Assembly (NCBI GenBank): GCA_905250025.1
Contig: CAJNOJ010000100.1
Coordinates: 124,001-188,000, forward strand
DNA from: Adineta ricciae
Taxonomy: Eukaryota > Rotifera > Eurotatoria > Adinetida > Adinetidae
DNA: 64,000 nucleotides
Direction of reading: 5' to 3'
Of the stretch, positions 1-10,009 are shown one piece after another. The notes under the pieces were generated by a model. It worked only from the letters and a program-made list of their open reading frames with translations. It was not told the DNA's origin and made no database searches. Position 1 is the stretch's first letter. Each line of letters opens with the position of its first letter. A program made the position numbers and the translations under genes.

Positions 1-1348
1 ATTCTTGATGATCATGAAAATCCTCGAACACAAGCACATGGTGGCGCGGCTTTAGTCAATTTTGCGGAAGATTGTCCACCACGACTTTTGATCGAACACT
101 TACCGCAAATTATTGAAAAGCTTGAACAAGTGCTCAATCGAAAATATCAAGAAGTATAACTATCTGCTTTATCATTTCAATGTAAAATCCTTTCATTTTC
201 AGCTCGTTCAACACAATCGTAAATTGGTTCTTGAACAAATTGTCACAACACTTGCAGCCATCGCCGATACAGTTGCACAAGATTTTTCACCCTATTATGA
301 TCGGTTAGCATCGATTTATTTGCTAACGAAATCAACCTATGTTTTCTCGTTCAAGGTTTATGCCACAATTGAAATATCTGTTTAAAAACGCAGTTACACC
401 TGATTATCGAATGTTACGCGGGAAAACAATGGAATGCATCAGTTTAATTGGTCTAGCTGTCGGAAAAGAAAAAGTTCGTAGTTGTTGTTTATCGTGGAAA
501 TCTAGCGTAAAGCTTGCTTATCTTCTGATAGTTTATCCATGATTGTTATGAAATTATGCAAGAATTGGTTAAAACCCAAGTTGATTTCGAAAATTTGGGC
601 AACGATGATCCACAAGTGTCGTATTTGATTGGCGCTTGGACACGTATATGTAAAATCTTAGGCAAAGATTTTGAACAGTACTTACCCATTGTCATGGGAC
701 CGGTTTTGAAAGCTGCAGCATTCAAACCTGAGGTCACTGTGTTGAATGAAGATGAAACCGATGTTGAAGAAGATGATAGTTGGGAGGTCTTAAATGTTGG
801 CGATCAAGTATGAGTAATCAATCTTAACGTAATTGTCATTTATGTATGTTTGTTGTTCGTTAGGCATTTGGTATTAAAACAACAGGTCTTGAAGAAAAAG
901 CAAGTGCTTGTTCAATGCTTGTTTGTTATGCAAAAGAATTAAAAGAAGGTTTTGTTAATTATGTCGAAGAAACAACGAAGCTCATGGTTCCACTTCTTCG
1001 ATTCTATTTTCATGAAGGTTGTTGCTATGACATGCAATGATGAGATTGAACATCAAGATTGTTTTTCTTTTTCATTGTTATAGGTGTTCGTGCTGCAGCT
1101 GCTGAATCCTTACCACATCTACTCGATTGTGCGAAATTACGTGGTGATGATTATGTTCGTCAAATGTGGCAATACATGAACAAGGAATTATTCAAAGCTA
1201 TCGAAATTGAACCTGATCATGAAGTTCTTGGTGAATTATTTTCATCCGTCGGAAAAGTAAACTTCGATATCGATTATTTATACAATCAGTTCTCCTCTCT
1301 TTGTTTAGTGTATTGAAACATTGGGTGTGTCAAGTTTATCTGCTGATG
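1..1348 (+). CDS. IPO5: Importin-5 (RanBP5/Kap-beta-3), central part, open at both ends
   Basis: Seven exons read cleanly: 1-153, 203-303, 356-473, 532-807, 864-1017, 1084-1256 and 1309-1348. All are joined by GT..AG introns of about 50-65 bp in consistent phase. The protein follows vertebrate importin-5 closely through the central HEAT repeats, with blocks such as [20 protein letters not shown], the [12 protein letters not shown] block, the [14 protein letters not shown] block, [11 protein letters not shown] and [18 protein letters not shown]. Importin-5 is a karyopherin-beta that carries ribosomal proteins and other cargo into the nucleus under RanGTP control. The 5' part lies outside the window. 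The 3' part stops at the single N at 1349, after which an unrelated repeat begins. No stop or frameshift is visible, so this looks like a working gene cut by an assembly join. The identity is confident. Confidence 0.92.
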
Positions 1349-1349
1349 N
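1349..1349. other. Single-N assembly join 1
   Basis: One undetermined base separates the importin-5 exon on the left from a diverged copy of the 8.24-9.4 kb repeat on the right. The coding sequence stops exactly here. A join between contigs is more likely than a biological breakpoint. Confidence 0.6.
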
Positions 1350-2171
1350 TGCTAGTGTTTAGAGATACATTACTTTTATCGATATATTCTTTTTCTCTTT
1401 CATTTCTATTTTGTTATGATTTCTCTATTTTCTTCTCATATCTATTTTTGGTCGCCCGATCGAACAGAAGGGAAACACAAGTCGATAACAGGTTTTATTT
1501 TTCTTTTGTTTATTATGGTTTTCTATTTTGTAAAACGAAAGCGTTGATGTATATGGAAGAACTAAGAGAGAACAAAACAAACAAATCAGATGAGATATCT
1601 TAAAAGAACGTTGAATATGAACAAATAATTTCCTCTTTATTTCAATGGCAAGGTTCAATCTTATATACATATGTTAATGATATTCTCGTTTGAATAATGC
1701 AAATAGTACATGTTAATGGAATGTCCTACTGGAACGAAAACATTTCATAGGACTGTCATAAATCTGAATGATTCCATACATTTATAACACAAATGAATAT
1801 CCAGTTAATGAACTTATGACAAGCAATGTGGTCTTTTGTAGAGCTGCTGGAATACCTGTTCGCATTAAAAATAGTAGAGCAACTGTCACTATTTCGATGA
1901 TGATTTCAAGGACGAGAAAGATCACAGCAACTCGAAAGAAAAGCAATCGTTTTTGGCAAGCGAAATCAATAATAATATGAATGAAACTCGTAAGGATGAT
2001 ATACAATGGAACTCCAGTAATGTAATATCGACCAAGATGGCTAATATGAGATTCATATTGTGTGTAACCATCATTTGTATTATGTATGAAATGAGTAATA
2101 ATAGCAAAACGGCATTTATGCTTTTGGTCGACAGATTATGGTTGAAATATTTTTGTCAAGAGGGTACTTGA
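1350..2171 (-). pseudogene. Diverged, frameshifted copy of the four-TM protein gene at 8.9-9.4 kb
   Basis: The segment aligns by eye with 8236-9400, including its 3' flank (GTCGCCCGA-CGAACAGAAG, the CATTTCATAGGA stretch and the inverted coding part). On the minus strand the hydrophobic protein is recognisable in pieces in at least two frames (for example RTGIPAALQKTTLLVISSL at 1782-2006 and a second frame at 1922-2107). The reading frame is therefore broken, unlike the 154-codon copy at 8922-9386. This copy lacks the 299-bp MITE present at 8331-8629, so it preserves the empty insertion site. Nothing suggests it is still coding. Confidence 0.7.
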
Positions 2172-2659
2172 TCGACCTGATATTTCGCTGACACAACATT
2201 TCCTGAACCGAACGCTTTGACACAAAAGCTAAATAAAGCTCGAACGATCGTAAATTATCAGGTCAATTTGTATAAGAACTTCACCTTAAATGAGGAACAT
2301 ATGAGACAATATTCATCTATCATGTGACACTATTAGTATCGTAGATCATTCATATTCATTTAAAATACATTGGAGATGACAAAGGTAAAAATCAAATTTG
2401 TTTTTTTTCGGGTCTGATTTAATCGATGGTTGTCAAAAATCGTTAGTTGAGAATGATTGTAGATATGTTGGGAAATAGTCGTGGTGGGTCAGTCTAGACT
2501 TCGCAACAACGCGATAGCTTAACAATAGCTTACAACTTTCCTCTCGCCAGTGAATGACAGTGAGTGAATCCTACTATCAATCTATTTGCTGACGAAAGTT
2601 TTTTCACAAAATGTATGTCGACGAAAGTGTCTACCGATCAAAAACTGGATTCGATTATA
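2172..2659. other. Non-coding stretch between two degraded duplicates
   Basis: About 490 bp of AT-rich sequence with no convincing reading frame or splice chain. I see no motif I can name. Confidence 0.4.
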
Positions 2660-2938
2660 TATATTAATTGTGTGTTCTCGGTTCGATATCCTTATTGTTT
2701 CTACGAAAACAAAATGACATGAGACAGATTTTCGTCAAGAGATCGAACCCGACCCTCGAGCAGTGAATGGCACAATGACCTTGATTGTAATGATGGCCGA
2801 GGCATCGAAGTAAGACAAGGACCTCGATGTGTACGTGATGAAGCGTTTGCTAGCGACAATTGTAATCAGCAAGGTTCCGATTTCTCTTGTCGAACTTCAC
2901 TCATACGTGAACTCACTGATCCTGATATTCTTGTTTAG
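2660..2938 (+). pseudogene. Truncated 5' copy of the EGF-GH43 gene
   Basis: The segment aligns by eye with 12861-13140, the beginning of the GH43-like gene. Landmarks include the TTTTCGTCAAGAGAT block, the EGF-like region and the CTTCACTCATAC-TGA block leading to the DPDI motif. The start codon is not preserved, several EGF cysteines are lost and stops are present. Directly after the equivalent of codon 90 the similarity jumps to sequence matching 15968 onwards, so the rest of the hydrolase and the S1/P1 nuclease gene are absent. It is a dead, internally deleted duplicate. Confidence 0.75.
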
Positions 2939-3278
2939 TGAAAACAGAAGTTTTCTGATGCTTACCTAAACACACACAATACTTTTATCTTTTACGTAAA
3001 AGATTGGAAATCTGCTTGTGAGTTTGGTTGTTGGTACATTTCAATGATCAAAGCTATATGTGTTTATGAGCAGTTTTTCTACACCTATAAGCCATAGTCT
3101 TGGGGAACTAATTAGATCATACAGTTTGCTCGAAAAAGAACAAAGTTCATCAATCACCCAGAAATACCTGAACCCGAGTTTTGAAGAGATGTGGTCGATC
3201 ATTGCTATCGATTATAACATGGACCATCGGATCAAAGGATCATTTGGAGATGTCTTTCTTTCAGGAACACATTAGTGA
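2936..3278 (+). repeat. Diverged copy of the 15968-16316 non-coding segment
   Basis: Shared blocks run in the same order in both places: AAAACAGAAG, TTCTGATGCTTA, AACACACACAA, GAGCAGTTTTTCTACACCT, CAGTTTG-TCGAAAA, ATCAATCACCCAG, and GAACA at the end. In the right-hand locus this sequence lies upstream of the S1/P1 nuclease gene. Here it is fused directly to the truncated GH43 fragment. Confidence 0.7.
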
Positions 3279-3535
3279 ATAGAAAGAGTAGAGAAAAACA
3301 AACCGAGTTATGTCTACACTTACCGCCCTCTTGCACTAACTCTTTTATTGGTAGACAGAATGAAATCAATGTGATACAATGATTGGCGATCGAATGAACA
3401 TCGATTATCTCGAAACTCATTGTTGGTTGATATTGATCACTCTGTGAATGTGTTCGGCATGCACATTATCCCTCACGACAGACGATTTCAATCGGCAAAT
3501 TCATATTAATTCAAATTCATTTCATACTCTTCACG

Positions 3536-5505
3536 ATGTTTGCGGTAATGATAATATTTTTCAAAATCAAACGTAATGATCATTCTATTGCAGCTAACAC
3601 TCGATCAATTTTCTTCACGTCTGTCTAATTCAGATCCTTTTTTGAACGACATTATTGAACGCGCACTGATCATTCTCAACCACAAACAATTTCAGGACAA
3701 AATTCTCAACGAATTATGCTCGAAAGTAGTCAAAACTCGTTCAAGTGACTGTGAAAATCTTCGACAGTTTGTCCAAGATGGTTGTTCTCGATTGAAAATT
3801 GAAGTTTGTGTCCAGATGTTAAATGTACCCGATGCTCTGATGCAATGTGAAGCAGGCGGTTATGATGAAAACAAGTCATGTACCATATTTATCAATCAAT
3901 CGGTAGAATAAAAATATTTTTGTCTCAAAATTCATTGTAGTGATTATTCTAGTGGTACAAACGCATTTTGCAAATTGAACCGAATGAAAAAGAATATAGT
4001 TTTCATGTTGTTCTCGGTCTTATCAAGCTAATTCGTGAAGTTTGTTATTGTTGTACTAATGTTTTTTGTGCATTCTCTTCCATAGTCAATGCTGAGGAAA
4101 ATAAGTAAGCTTTGATTATTTCCCATCAATATATTTCACCGTTATTTACATTTCTGAGTAGAACCAAGATAACGCCATTTTCGATTGGACGTAAGATTGT
4201 GCAAACGTCACCCCAGGCGAAAGTCTCACCATCGAAAAGAAAATCAAAACACGGTAAATCGAGTTAATTCTGAATACAGATTTTCGTACTCTTTCCAGTT
4301 CGGAGTAATAACACAGATGAGAATGAATGATTGTTTAAACGAAATGGTCATTTGTACATAGCGTTTGAAAAAATGGATTCACTTCAAGGAAAGCTAGAAC
4401 TCTTCTCTCATTGATAGGAACAGCAATATCGAATCGAGCAAAGAAGTCAAGAAGAGAAATAGGCGACATGGGATTTGGTGGGGAAGAGCTATTATTAGGT
4501 GGGCGATTGTTTCCCATTATGAACGGAGCAAACAAGAATGAATTTAAGGTATGTGACATAGAAAATTAGTGAACACGACAAAGAAAATTTCTTAAGTTTA
4601 TGGGCCTGCGTGTCGATGTACACGATCGATCATCGATCCCAATCAAAAAGGCAGAGCTTGATTTCAACTTCATCAATCAGTTCTTTGATCTTCCCAGGTC
4701 GATCATTCCGGCGACTGGATCCGTTGAAATCTGAGCCGGTTCCGGTACAGCTCTTCTCGATTCCGGCACAGTTTTCGCCGATTCCAGCAAGTTCCTTGCC
4801 GCCGGATTCCGGCCGGAGTTGTACAGCAAATATCCGATCAGTTCCTGGCTGTCTCCAGCTCGAAGTTTGCAGGAAATGGTCGGGAAATGACTGGAACCTA
4901 CGTTTGAATTTCCGGCCGGAATTCGGCGGCAAGGAAATGGCCGGAAAACGAACCTAACCGGCCGGAACCGACCGTGCCATAATAACCTGGGTTGGTCAAT
5001 TGAAAAGTAAGAGTATTCATATGGATATTTCTGACCTAATCTATTCTAGGTATCGACAATTTCGATAACTTCAAAGTTCCATTCGATCAATTGTTCGACG
5101 CAAATCAAACAACAGAAAGCTCATCATCTCATGCCACTCCAACTCGTGGTAAACGACAAAAACTAAATCATGCTCATTCTGATTCTTCTCTATGTGAGTA
5201 TTCTAAACAGAAGAATAAATAGATGGAATTTGGCGATTATTATTTTTAGCATCATCAAGTTCTGCTAGTGCGAGTTCGATCCATATGGATAACTTATGCA
5301 ACATTGATCCAAATGATCCAAACGTTTTGTACCCACCATTTTATATTCCACCTCCAGGTTTTGTTCCGCGCTCACCGAATTCAACAGAAGATGAAGATGA
5401 TGACGACGAACCATATCGTGTTAACGGAATGCCGCCGGGTTTTCGAGGTTATTTTCAATTATTTTGCTATATTTATCATTGAGTTATCTGATTCCTGTAG
5501 AATAA
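3536..5505 (+). CDS. Unrecognised 302-residue protein, seven exons
   Basis: A phase-consistent model is 3536-3544, 3594-3902, 3953-4104, 4162-4253, 5050-5193, 5250-5447 and 5501-5505. It totals 909 nt with a stop at 5503-5505. The N-terminal 150 residues are mixed helical sequence with several cysteines. The middle is basic and serine-rich, with a possible nuclear-localisation patch (SPSKRKSKHG, later GKRQKL). The C-terminus has a serine run, a proline-rich YPPFYIPPPGFVPR stretch, an acidic run and a final PPGF. The composition suggests a nuclear protein, but I recognise no family. The fourth intron is unusually long (4254-5049) because it holds a MITE. The tiny first and last exons are the least certain parts. 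Confidence 0.6.
4693..4991. mobile_element. MITE-like element, family A, copy 1
   Basis: This 299-bp element begins CCCAGGTCGATCATTCC and ends TAATAACCTGGG, so the perfect terminal inverted repeat is only about 8 bp (CCCAGGTY). It is flanked by TT on both sides, a likely 2-bp target duplication. It is GC-rich with CCGG-containing repeats, unlike its surroundings, and matches 8331-8629 except at a few positions. It lies inside an intron of the 302-residue gene. It has no transposase and must depend on an element elsewhere. Confidence 0.8.
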
Positions 5506-5666
5506 GTTGACAATAATGGATAGTGAACAAATTCATTCAATCAATGAACGCCAAAATATCTTCCGCCAGCCATTAATGAAGTTTTTACGTTCTGTCGTCA
5601 TGTTTGTATACGATCTACCCTGTTTCTTCTCTTATTGATCAGCCTCTGTGTCGTATTGAATAAACA

Positions 5667-5822
5667 ATGCAACAAAAAGATGATTTCGAAGAATCACGTC
5701 GTCATTTGACTTTGGAAGTTTTGGTTACTCTTTCTGAAACAGGAACTGCTATGATTCGGAAAGTGGTCGAAAAAGATATGGTGCCGTTTCAGCGAAAGAC
5801 TTTTCATCTAAGGTTTTTGAGC
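5667..5822 (+). pseudogene. Importin-5 N-terminal fragment, out of order
   Basis: The reading frame contains SRRHLTLEVLVTLSETGTAMIRK, matching the importin-5 HEAT-repeat block known in vertebrates as [22 protein letters not shown]. In a real gene this block precedes everything in the 1-1348 piece, yet here it lies 4.3 kb downstream of it. Similarity fades after about residue 45 and no neighbouring importin exon is found on either side. It is either a duplicated scrap or a product of misassembly. Confidence 0.65.
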
Positions 5823-6249
5823 GAAAAACTAATTACGAAAAATATTTGAGTGAGATCTATAAGCCAAAAGCTTTTTGAGGAACAATTTTCATTCTGCGCA
5901 AAATGTTAAGAATGAATGGTTACGTGCGTAGAAAGAACTTTTCATGGAAATTCAATGTGCATCTATATTTCACTCAATTTCAGGAAAAGATCTAGCACAT
6001 GAAATCCAGGCTATATGCGAAAGTGTCACTCGAAATACAAAACATTTGTTCAAACAACATAGTCAGCGAACTGACAGAAAATTTTGAGACTAATGTAGAT
6101 AAACCATAGTGACGGTGTAAGTGGAATACCGTGAAGAGAGGTCATACACACCTCTCATCGTCACATCTATACCATCACACCTTCATCCATATCCATACGC
6201 TCATCTTCACCCAGATTGACACCCTAACTCTCACCCATTCACTTTTAGT
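5823..6249. other. Short coding-like scrap and low-complexity sequence
   Basis: A frame near 5984-6087 reads GKDLAHEIQAICESVTRNTK before a stop and resembles part of an exon, but I cannot assign it. From about 6130 to 6240 the DNA is a C/A/T-biased low-complexity run (repeated CATC, CACC and CATAC units). Confidence 0.3.
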
Positions 6250-6564
6250 AACATATACTGATTCATATTTGACTTACTTCGATATATTAGTTCCACATTT
6301 TTATTCACTCATACAATCTACACGATCAATCTCAGATCGTCAGTGGGCATTATGTGTATTTGATGATGTTATACAATTTACCGGTGCACATTCACATCGT
6401 TATGCACAATTCTTTCTCTCACAAATGGCTGAAAGTCTCGCCGATCCATCAGCTGAAGTAAATCAAACTTTGAACACATTTTTAAAGATCCATGGTTCTT
6501 CTCTCATAAGATTCGTCAAGCTGCTGCCTATGGTTTTGGTGTTATGGGTATGAATGGTGGTCCT
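6250..6564 (+). CDS. IPO5: Importin-5, later HEAT repeats, partial
   Basis: The frame reads YFDILVPHFYSLIQ and then DRQWALCVFDDVIQ. After a 53-bp intron (6458-6510) it continues IRQAAAYGFGVMG. This corresponds to the importin-5 block LPWFEQLLPLIVNLI, DRQWGLCIFDDVIE, VRQAAAYGLGVMA, which in the protein lies about 50 residues after the point where the 1-1348 piece ends. It stops at the N at 6565. It may be the continuation of the first piece, separated by an inserted 4.9 kb block, or the same region from another allele or paralogue. Confidence 0.8.
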
Positions 6565-6565
6565 N
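6565..6565. other. Single-N assembly join 2
   Basis: One undetermined base separates an importin-5 exon from a second fragment of the four-TM gene. The importin frame is open up to this base. The pattern is the same as at 1349. Confidence 0.6.
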
Positions 6566-6720
6566 GACGATGATTCCAAGAACGAGGAAAATCACAGCAG
6601 CTCGAAAGAAGATCAATCTTTTCTGACAGGCGAAACCAATGATAATATGAATGAAACTTGTTATGATGATATACAATGAAATTCCAGCAATATAGTATCG
6701 GGCCAGATGACTTATGAGAT
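6566..6720 (-). pseudogene. Short fragment of the four-TM protein gene
   Basis: The first roughly 120 bp are nearly identical to 9110-9228, covering the hydrophobic centre of the minus-strand gene. The match then weakens and ends near 6720. Such high identity over a short stretch beside an N suggests an unmerged contig overlap or a very recent duplication. Confidence 0.7.
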
Positions 6721-8235
6721 TTTATATCGGCGTCACCGCTTATCCAAGGTGAGAGAAGTTGCTATTTTTCTAAATTTCTCTTTCGATGATCTGTTTTGTT
6801 CTGTCGTGCGAGCTCATGTTCAGCTGCTGTTTATCTTTTAAATCCTGGATTCCGGTCAAAGATATTCCGAGAGGAAGTATCCCATTGTTTCTCACTACTT
6901 CCATTCTGTAAAATGGTCACGCCAACTGTGTGACTGAACTCGATTTCTATCGGTATGAAAAATACCGAAATCTTTGCAATGCAGTGCTTCAAATTTTTGT
7001 CCACAGGTGCGTTTCATCAACCTTCTGATCACCTAATGTGACTAAAACATAGGTGACTGAAAAATCCTTTAACAAGTATCTCTTGTGTTGCGAGAAGGGT
7101 ATGATCCGATTGAACACTTTTATTGAAAAAGAGAAATGGCCATAAGCCGCAAAAAACTTTCGAGCGAGCAAATGGCATTGTCGACGTGCGTTCCTAGTCG
7201 TTACAGACCTCTTCCAGGAGTTTGTTGATCGGCTCCACTTTATTTTTATACTCCGTCCACAAGAGTTTACCTTCAAGAAAATCACTCGTCAATTGAAAAA
7301 GCAGTTTCACAAGTTCTTCGCGATCCATCTAGAATCAAACGCAGAGAAAAGGTCACACAGAATTCCAACAGCAGAAGAGCGAAGGACAATGGGATACTGT
7401 AGACGTCCTACCTGCTTCTCTGCTATGGTTGCTGGTGAAGTGATGCCATGAAATGTTTGTTCAAGATGGATTATTTCAGGGAAGTGTGAAGAGGATATTT
7501 AAACAAAAGATGATGTACAACGCTCGACTGATTAGTCAACGGAGAGGGAACGAAAAGTCTATCAATTAGCCTACCTAGGTCGAAGAATCCAGTCCGGATC
7601 CTGAGTATTTTCTGAGCGTTTCCAACTGGAAAATAATAGATTTCCTGCAGGTTTTCGTCGGATATGAGTGGAGTATTGCTTCCAAATTTGCGGGATGTTG
7701 TTTCGTCTGGTGACCTAGCCAATCCCGCTTGTTGTTGGTGATGCATAGACAGAGACCAGATTCAATCCCACCGTTGACTAAATAATGAAAAACAATCATG
7801 TTTTTTCAAACTTCGATCGAGCGGTAAGTAGACAATGTAGCTGAAAAAGATGCAGAAAGGATAAAAGAAAGAGACTTACCATTGTACGGGCGCGAGAAAT
7901 TATGAAATAAGTTGGAAATGTGCGGTTGAATAGTCATCCTGACTTCTGTAAAGTAGTGAATGTTTTCTTCTCGTCGTTCTTTTTCTTTCTCTCTTTTTCC
8001 TCTGCTCCTGCATGCCATTTATTCTCATAGTCACAATCGATCACTGCATTCAGATGGACGAATGTTTGATCATTTTCTCGATAGACCTGAATAAATGGTC
8101 AGCGTTCGAACTCAATTCTTTGTCATCTCCTTTCGCGAGACAATTTTGCATTCCGGAAATGAGGGATGTTTCTACACATCCTCACCTATGCAATGAATAC
8201 GGTGGTACCATCTTAATATAAGTCATCACCATACA
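6721..8235. other. About 1.5 kb with no assignable gene
   Basis: Several short frames exist, mostly on the minus strand. None forms a spliced chain I trust or resembles a known family. The most coding-like item is the 44-codon frame listed separately at 7194-7328. A C/T-rich tract occurs near 7960-8005. Confidence 0.35.
7194..7328 (-). CDS. Possible 44-residue peptide or exon remnant
   Basis: The frame starts MDREELVKLLFQ and runs through FLEGKLLWTEYKNK to a TAG stop. Composition and hydrophobic spacing look like an amphipathic helix from a real protein. Beyond the stop, coding-like sequence can be followed only with frame changes. I do not recognise it; a remnant of a decayed gene is as likely as a small gene. 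Confidence 0.25.
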   Translation of the reverse strand: MDREELVKLLFQLTSDFLEGKLLWTEYKNKVEPINKLLEEVCND

Positions 8236-8330
8236 AATGTTTAGAAATACATTACTTTTATCGATACGCTCTTTCCTTTTCTCTTTCATTTCTATTTTGT
8301 TATGATTTCACTATTTTCCTCTCATAGCTA

Positions 8331-8629
8331 CCCAGGTCGATCATTCCGGCGACTGGATCCGTTGAAATCTGAGCCGGTTCCGGTACAGCTCTTCTCGATT
8401 CCGGCACAGTTTTCGCCGATTCCAGCAAGTTCCTTGCCGCCGGATTCCGGCCGGAATTGTACAGCAAATATCCGATCAGTTCCTGGCTGTCTCCAGCTCG
8501 AAGTTTGCAGGAAACGGTCGAGAAATGACTGGAACCTACGTTTGAATTTCCGGCCGGAATTCGGCGGCAAGGAAATGGCCGGAAAACGAACCTAACCGGC
8601 CGGAACCGACCGTGCCATAATAACCTGGG
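8331..8629. mobile_element. MITE-like element, family A, copy 2
   Basis: This is 299 bp with the same ends as the copy at 4693-4991 and only a handful of differences, so one or both moved recently. It is flanked by TA on each side. The diverged paralogous segment near 1430-1450 lacks the element and reads straight across, preserving a single TA. That empty site shows the boundaries and the 2-bp target duplication directly. Confidence 0.85.
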
Positions 8630-8921
8630 TATTTTTGGTCGCCCGACCGAACAGAAGAGAAACACAAGTCGATAACATTCTTTCTTTTTCGTTTGTTTAT
8701 TATATTATGATTTTCTATTTTGAAAAACGAAAGCACTCACGAATGTGGAAGATCTAAGAGAGAACAAAACAAACAAATCATATGAATTGTGTCTTAAAAG
8801 AGCGTCGAATGCAAAAGGAATAATTTTCTCTCACTATTTCAATGACAAGTTGAGCATTATGTACATATGTTAATGATATTCTCGTTCGAGTGATGCAAAT
8901 AGTACATGTTACAAGAATGTT

Positions 8922-9386
8922 CTATTTGGATGAAACGATTTCATAGGAGTGTCGTAATTCTGAATGATAACTTAAACTAGCAATGATGCCATACATTTGT
9001 AATACGAATAAATATGCAGTTAGTGAACTTATGACAATTAATGTTGTCTTTTGTAGAGGTGCTGGAATGCCTGTTCGCATAAGAAATACTAGGGCAACTG
9101 TGACGATTTCGACGATGATTCCAAGAACGAGGAAAATCACAGCAGCTCGAAAGAAGATCAATCTTTTCTGACAGGCGAAACCAATGATAATATGAATGAA
9201 ACTTGTTATGATGATATACAATGAAATTCCACCAATGTAGTATCTGGCAAGATGACTAATATGAGATCCATACTGTTTGTAACCATCGCTTGTGTTGTGT
9301 ATCCAATGAGCAATAATAGCCAAAAGTATACCAGTTGCAATATATATGAGGAGAAATACCCAAAAAAATACACGTTGACAGTACAT
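8922..9386 (-). CDS. Small four-TM membrane protein, 154 residues
   Basis: The uninterrupted frame starts MYCQRVFFWVF and has four hydrophobic segments at roughly residues 6-27, 47-74, 79-103 and 110-135. The loop between the first two is polar and holds HISHLARYY. There is no signal peptide beyond the first membrane segment and no motif I recognise. Topology resembles small tetraspan proteins of the MARVEL or tetraspanin size class, but the hallmark tetraspanin cysteines are missing. Degraded copies lie at 1350-2171 and 6566-6720, so the family multiplies or is copied by assembly in this region. The start at 9386 gives the first TM as a signal anchor; 9391 is an alternative in another frame. 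Confidence 0.6.
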   Translation of the reverse strand: MYCQRVFFWVFLLIYIATGILLAIIAHWIHNTSDGYKQYGSHISHLARYYIGGISLYIIITSFIHIIIGFACQKRLIFFRAAVIFLVLGIIVEIVTVALVFLMRTGIPAPLQKTTLIVISSLTAYLFVLQMYGIIASLSYHSELRHSYEIVSSK

Positions 9387-9400
9387 TGCATATGTTAGTA

Positions 9401-10009
9401 TGATGCAGTTTATACGTAGACATATACGATTAAATACCTCAAGGATACATAGAGAAGCATGGTCTCTCCTGTTCTCCTTTTTTACTCTTTCGTCGTCTTA
9501 GTTTGAATGTAACTGAATTACATTGTACGATGATGGGTAAGTTGTAGGCGTTTCGTTGTTCTAATGTTTCATATAACAGAGCGGAGTAAAACGTTTATTG
9601 TACGGTAACTCGAATACGATAGATGTGACAAGCGCAATGATGAAAGATCTGTTCGATTTTACATTCCGTTATATCAGCTGGTTCTACTATATTCCGTGAT
9701 CAAGAACAATTTCATACAGAGTTGTTCCGAATTTATCAGTTGAAAAATTCATCGATGCTATCCAAGATGAATTTGAAGGGCTTTTACCAAATCAGAACGT
9801 GATATATATTTCGACAAACTATAAAGCTTAGTCATACGACTGATTGATAATCAAAGCATGTATACTCTAGATTTCCTTTGATGTTTTTGAGAGTACTACC
9901 GATGATAATCTACTTTTATAGGATATCGTTCTGTGATATATATTTGACAGTTAGTATTTTTTAACAAATATCAATTGAATTGCATATTTTGAAATAAATC
10001 AACCAACCC
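9401..10009. other. Mostly non-coding, with one coding-like scrap
   Basis: A short plus-strand frame at about 9719-9831 reads RVVPNLSVEKFIDAIQDEFE and ends at a stop. It looks like part of an exon of unknown origin. The rest is AT-rich with no other support. Confidence 0.3.

Larger units (their letters stand above)
8236..9400. repeat. Locus-level duplicate of 1350-2171, carrying the intact four-TM gene
   Basis: The segment outside the MITE aligns with 1350-2171 and in part with 6566-6720. It comprises the 3' flank and the coding part of the minus-strand membrane-protein gene. Divergence is substantial from the first copy and very low from the second fragment. Confidence 0.7.

Noticed and set aside
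4335-4559. 74-codon minus-strand frame with a proline/serine stretch
   Set aside because: It lies in an intron of the plus-strand 302-residue gene, has no splice partner and no known motif.
4610-4957. 115- and 100-codon frames on both strands
   Set aside because: They arise from the GC-rich MITE itself; the same frames recur in the copy at 8331-8629.
7471-7799. Overlapping minus-strand frames of 91 and 74 codons
   Set aside because: No family, no consistent splicing, and composition like surrounding non-coding DNA.
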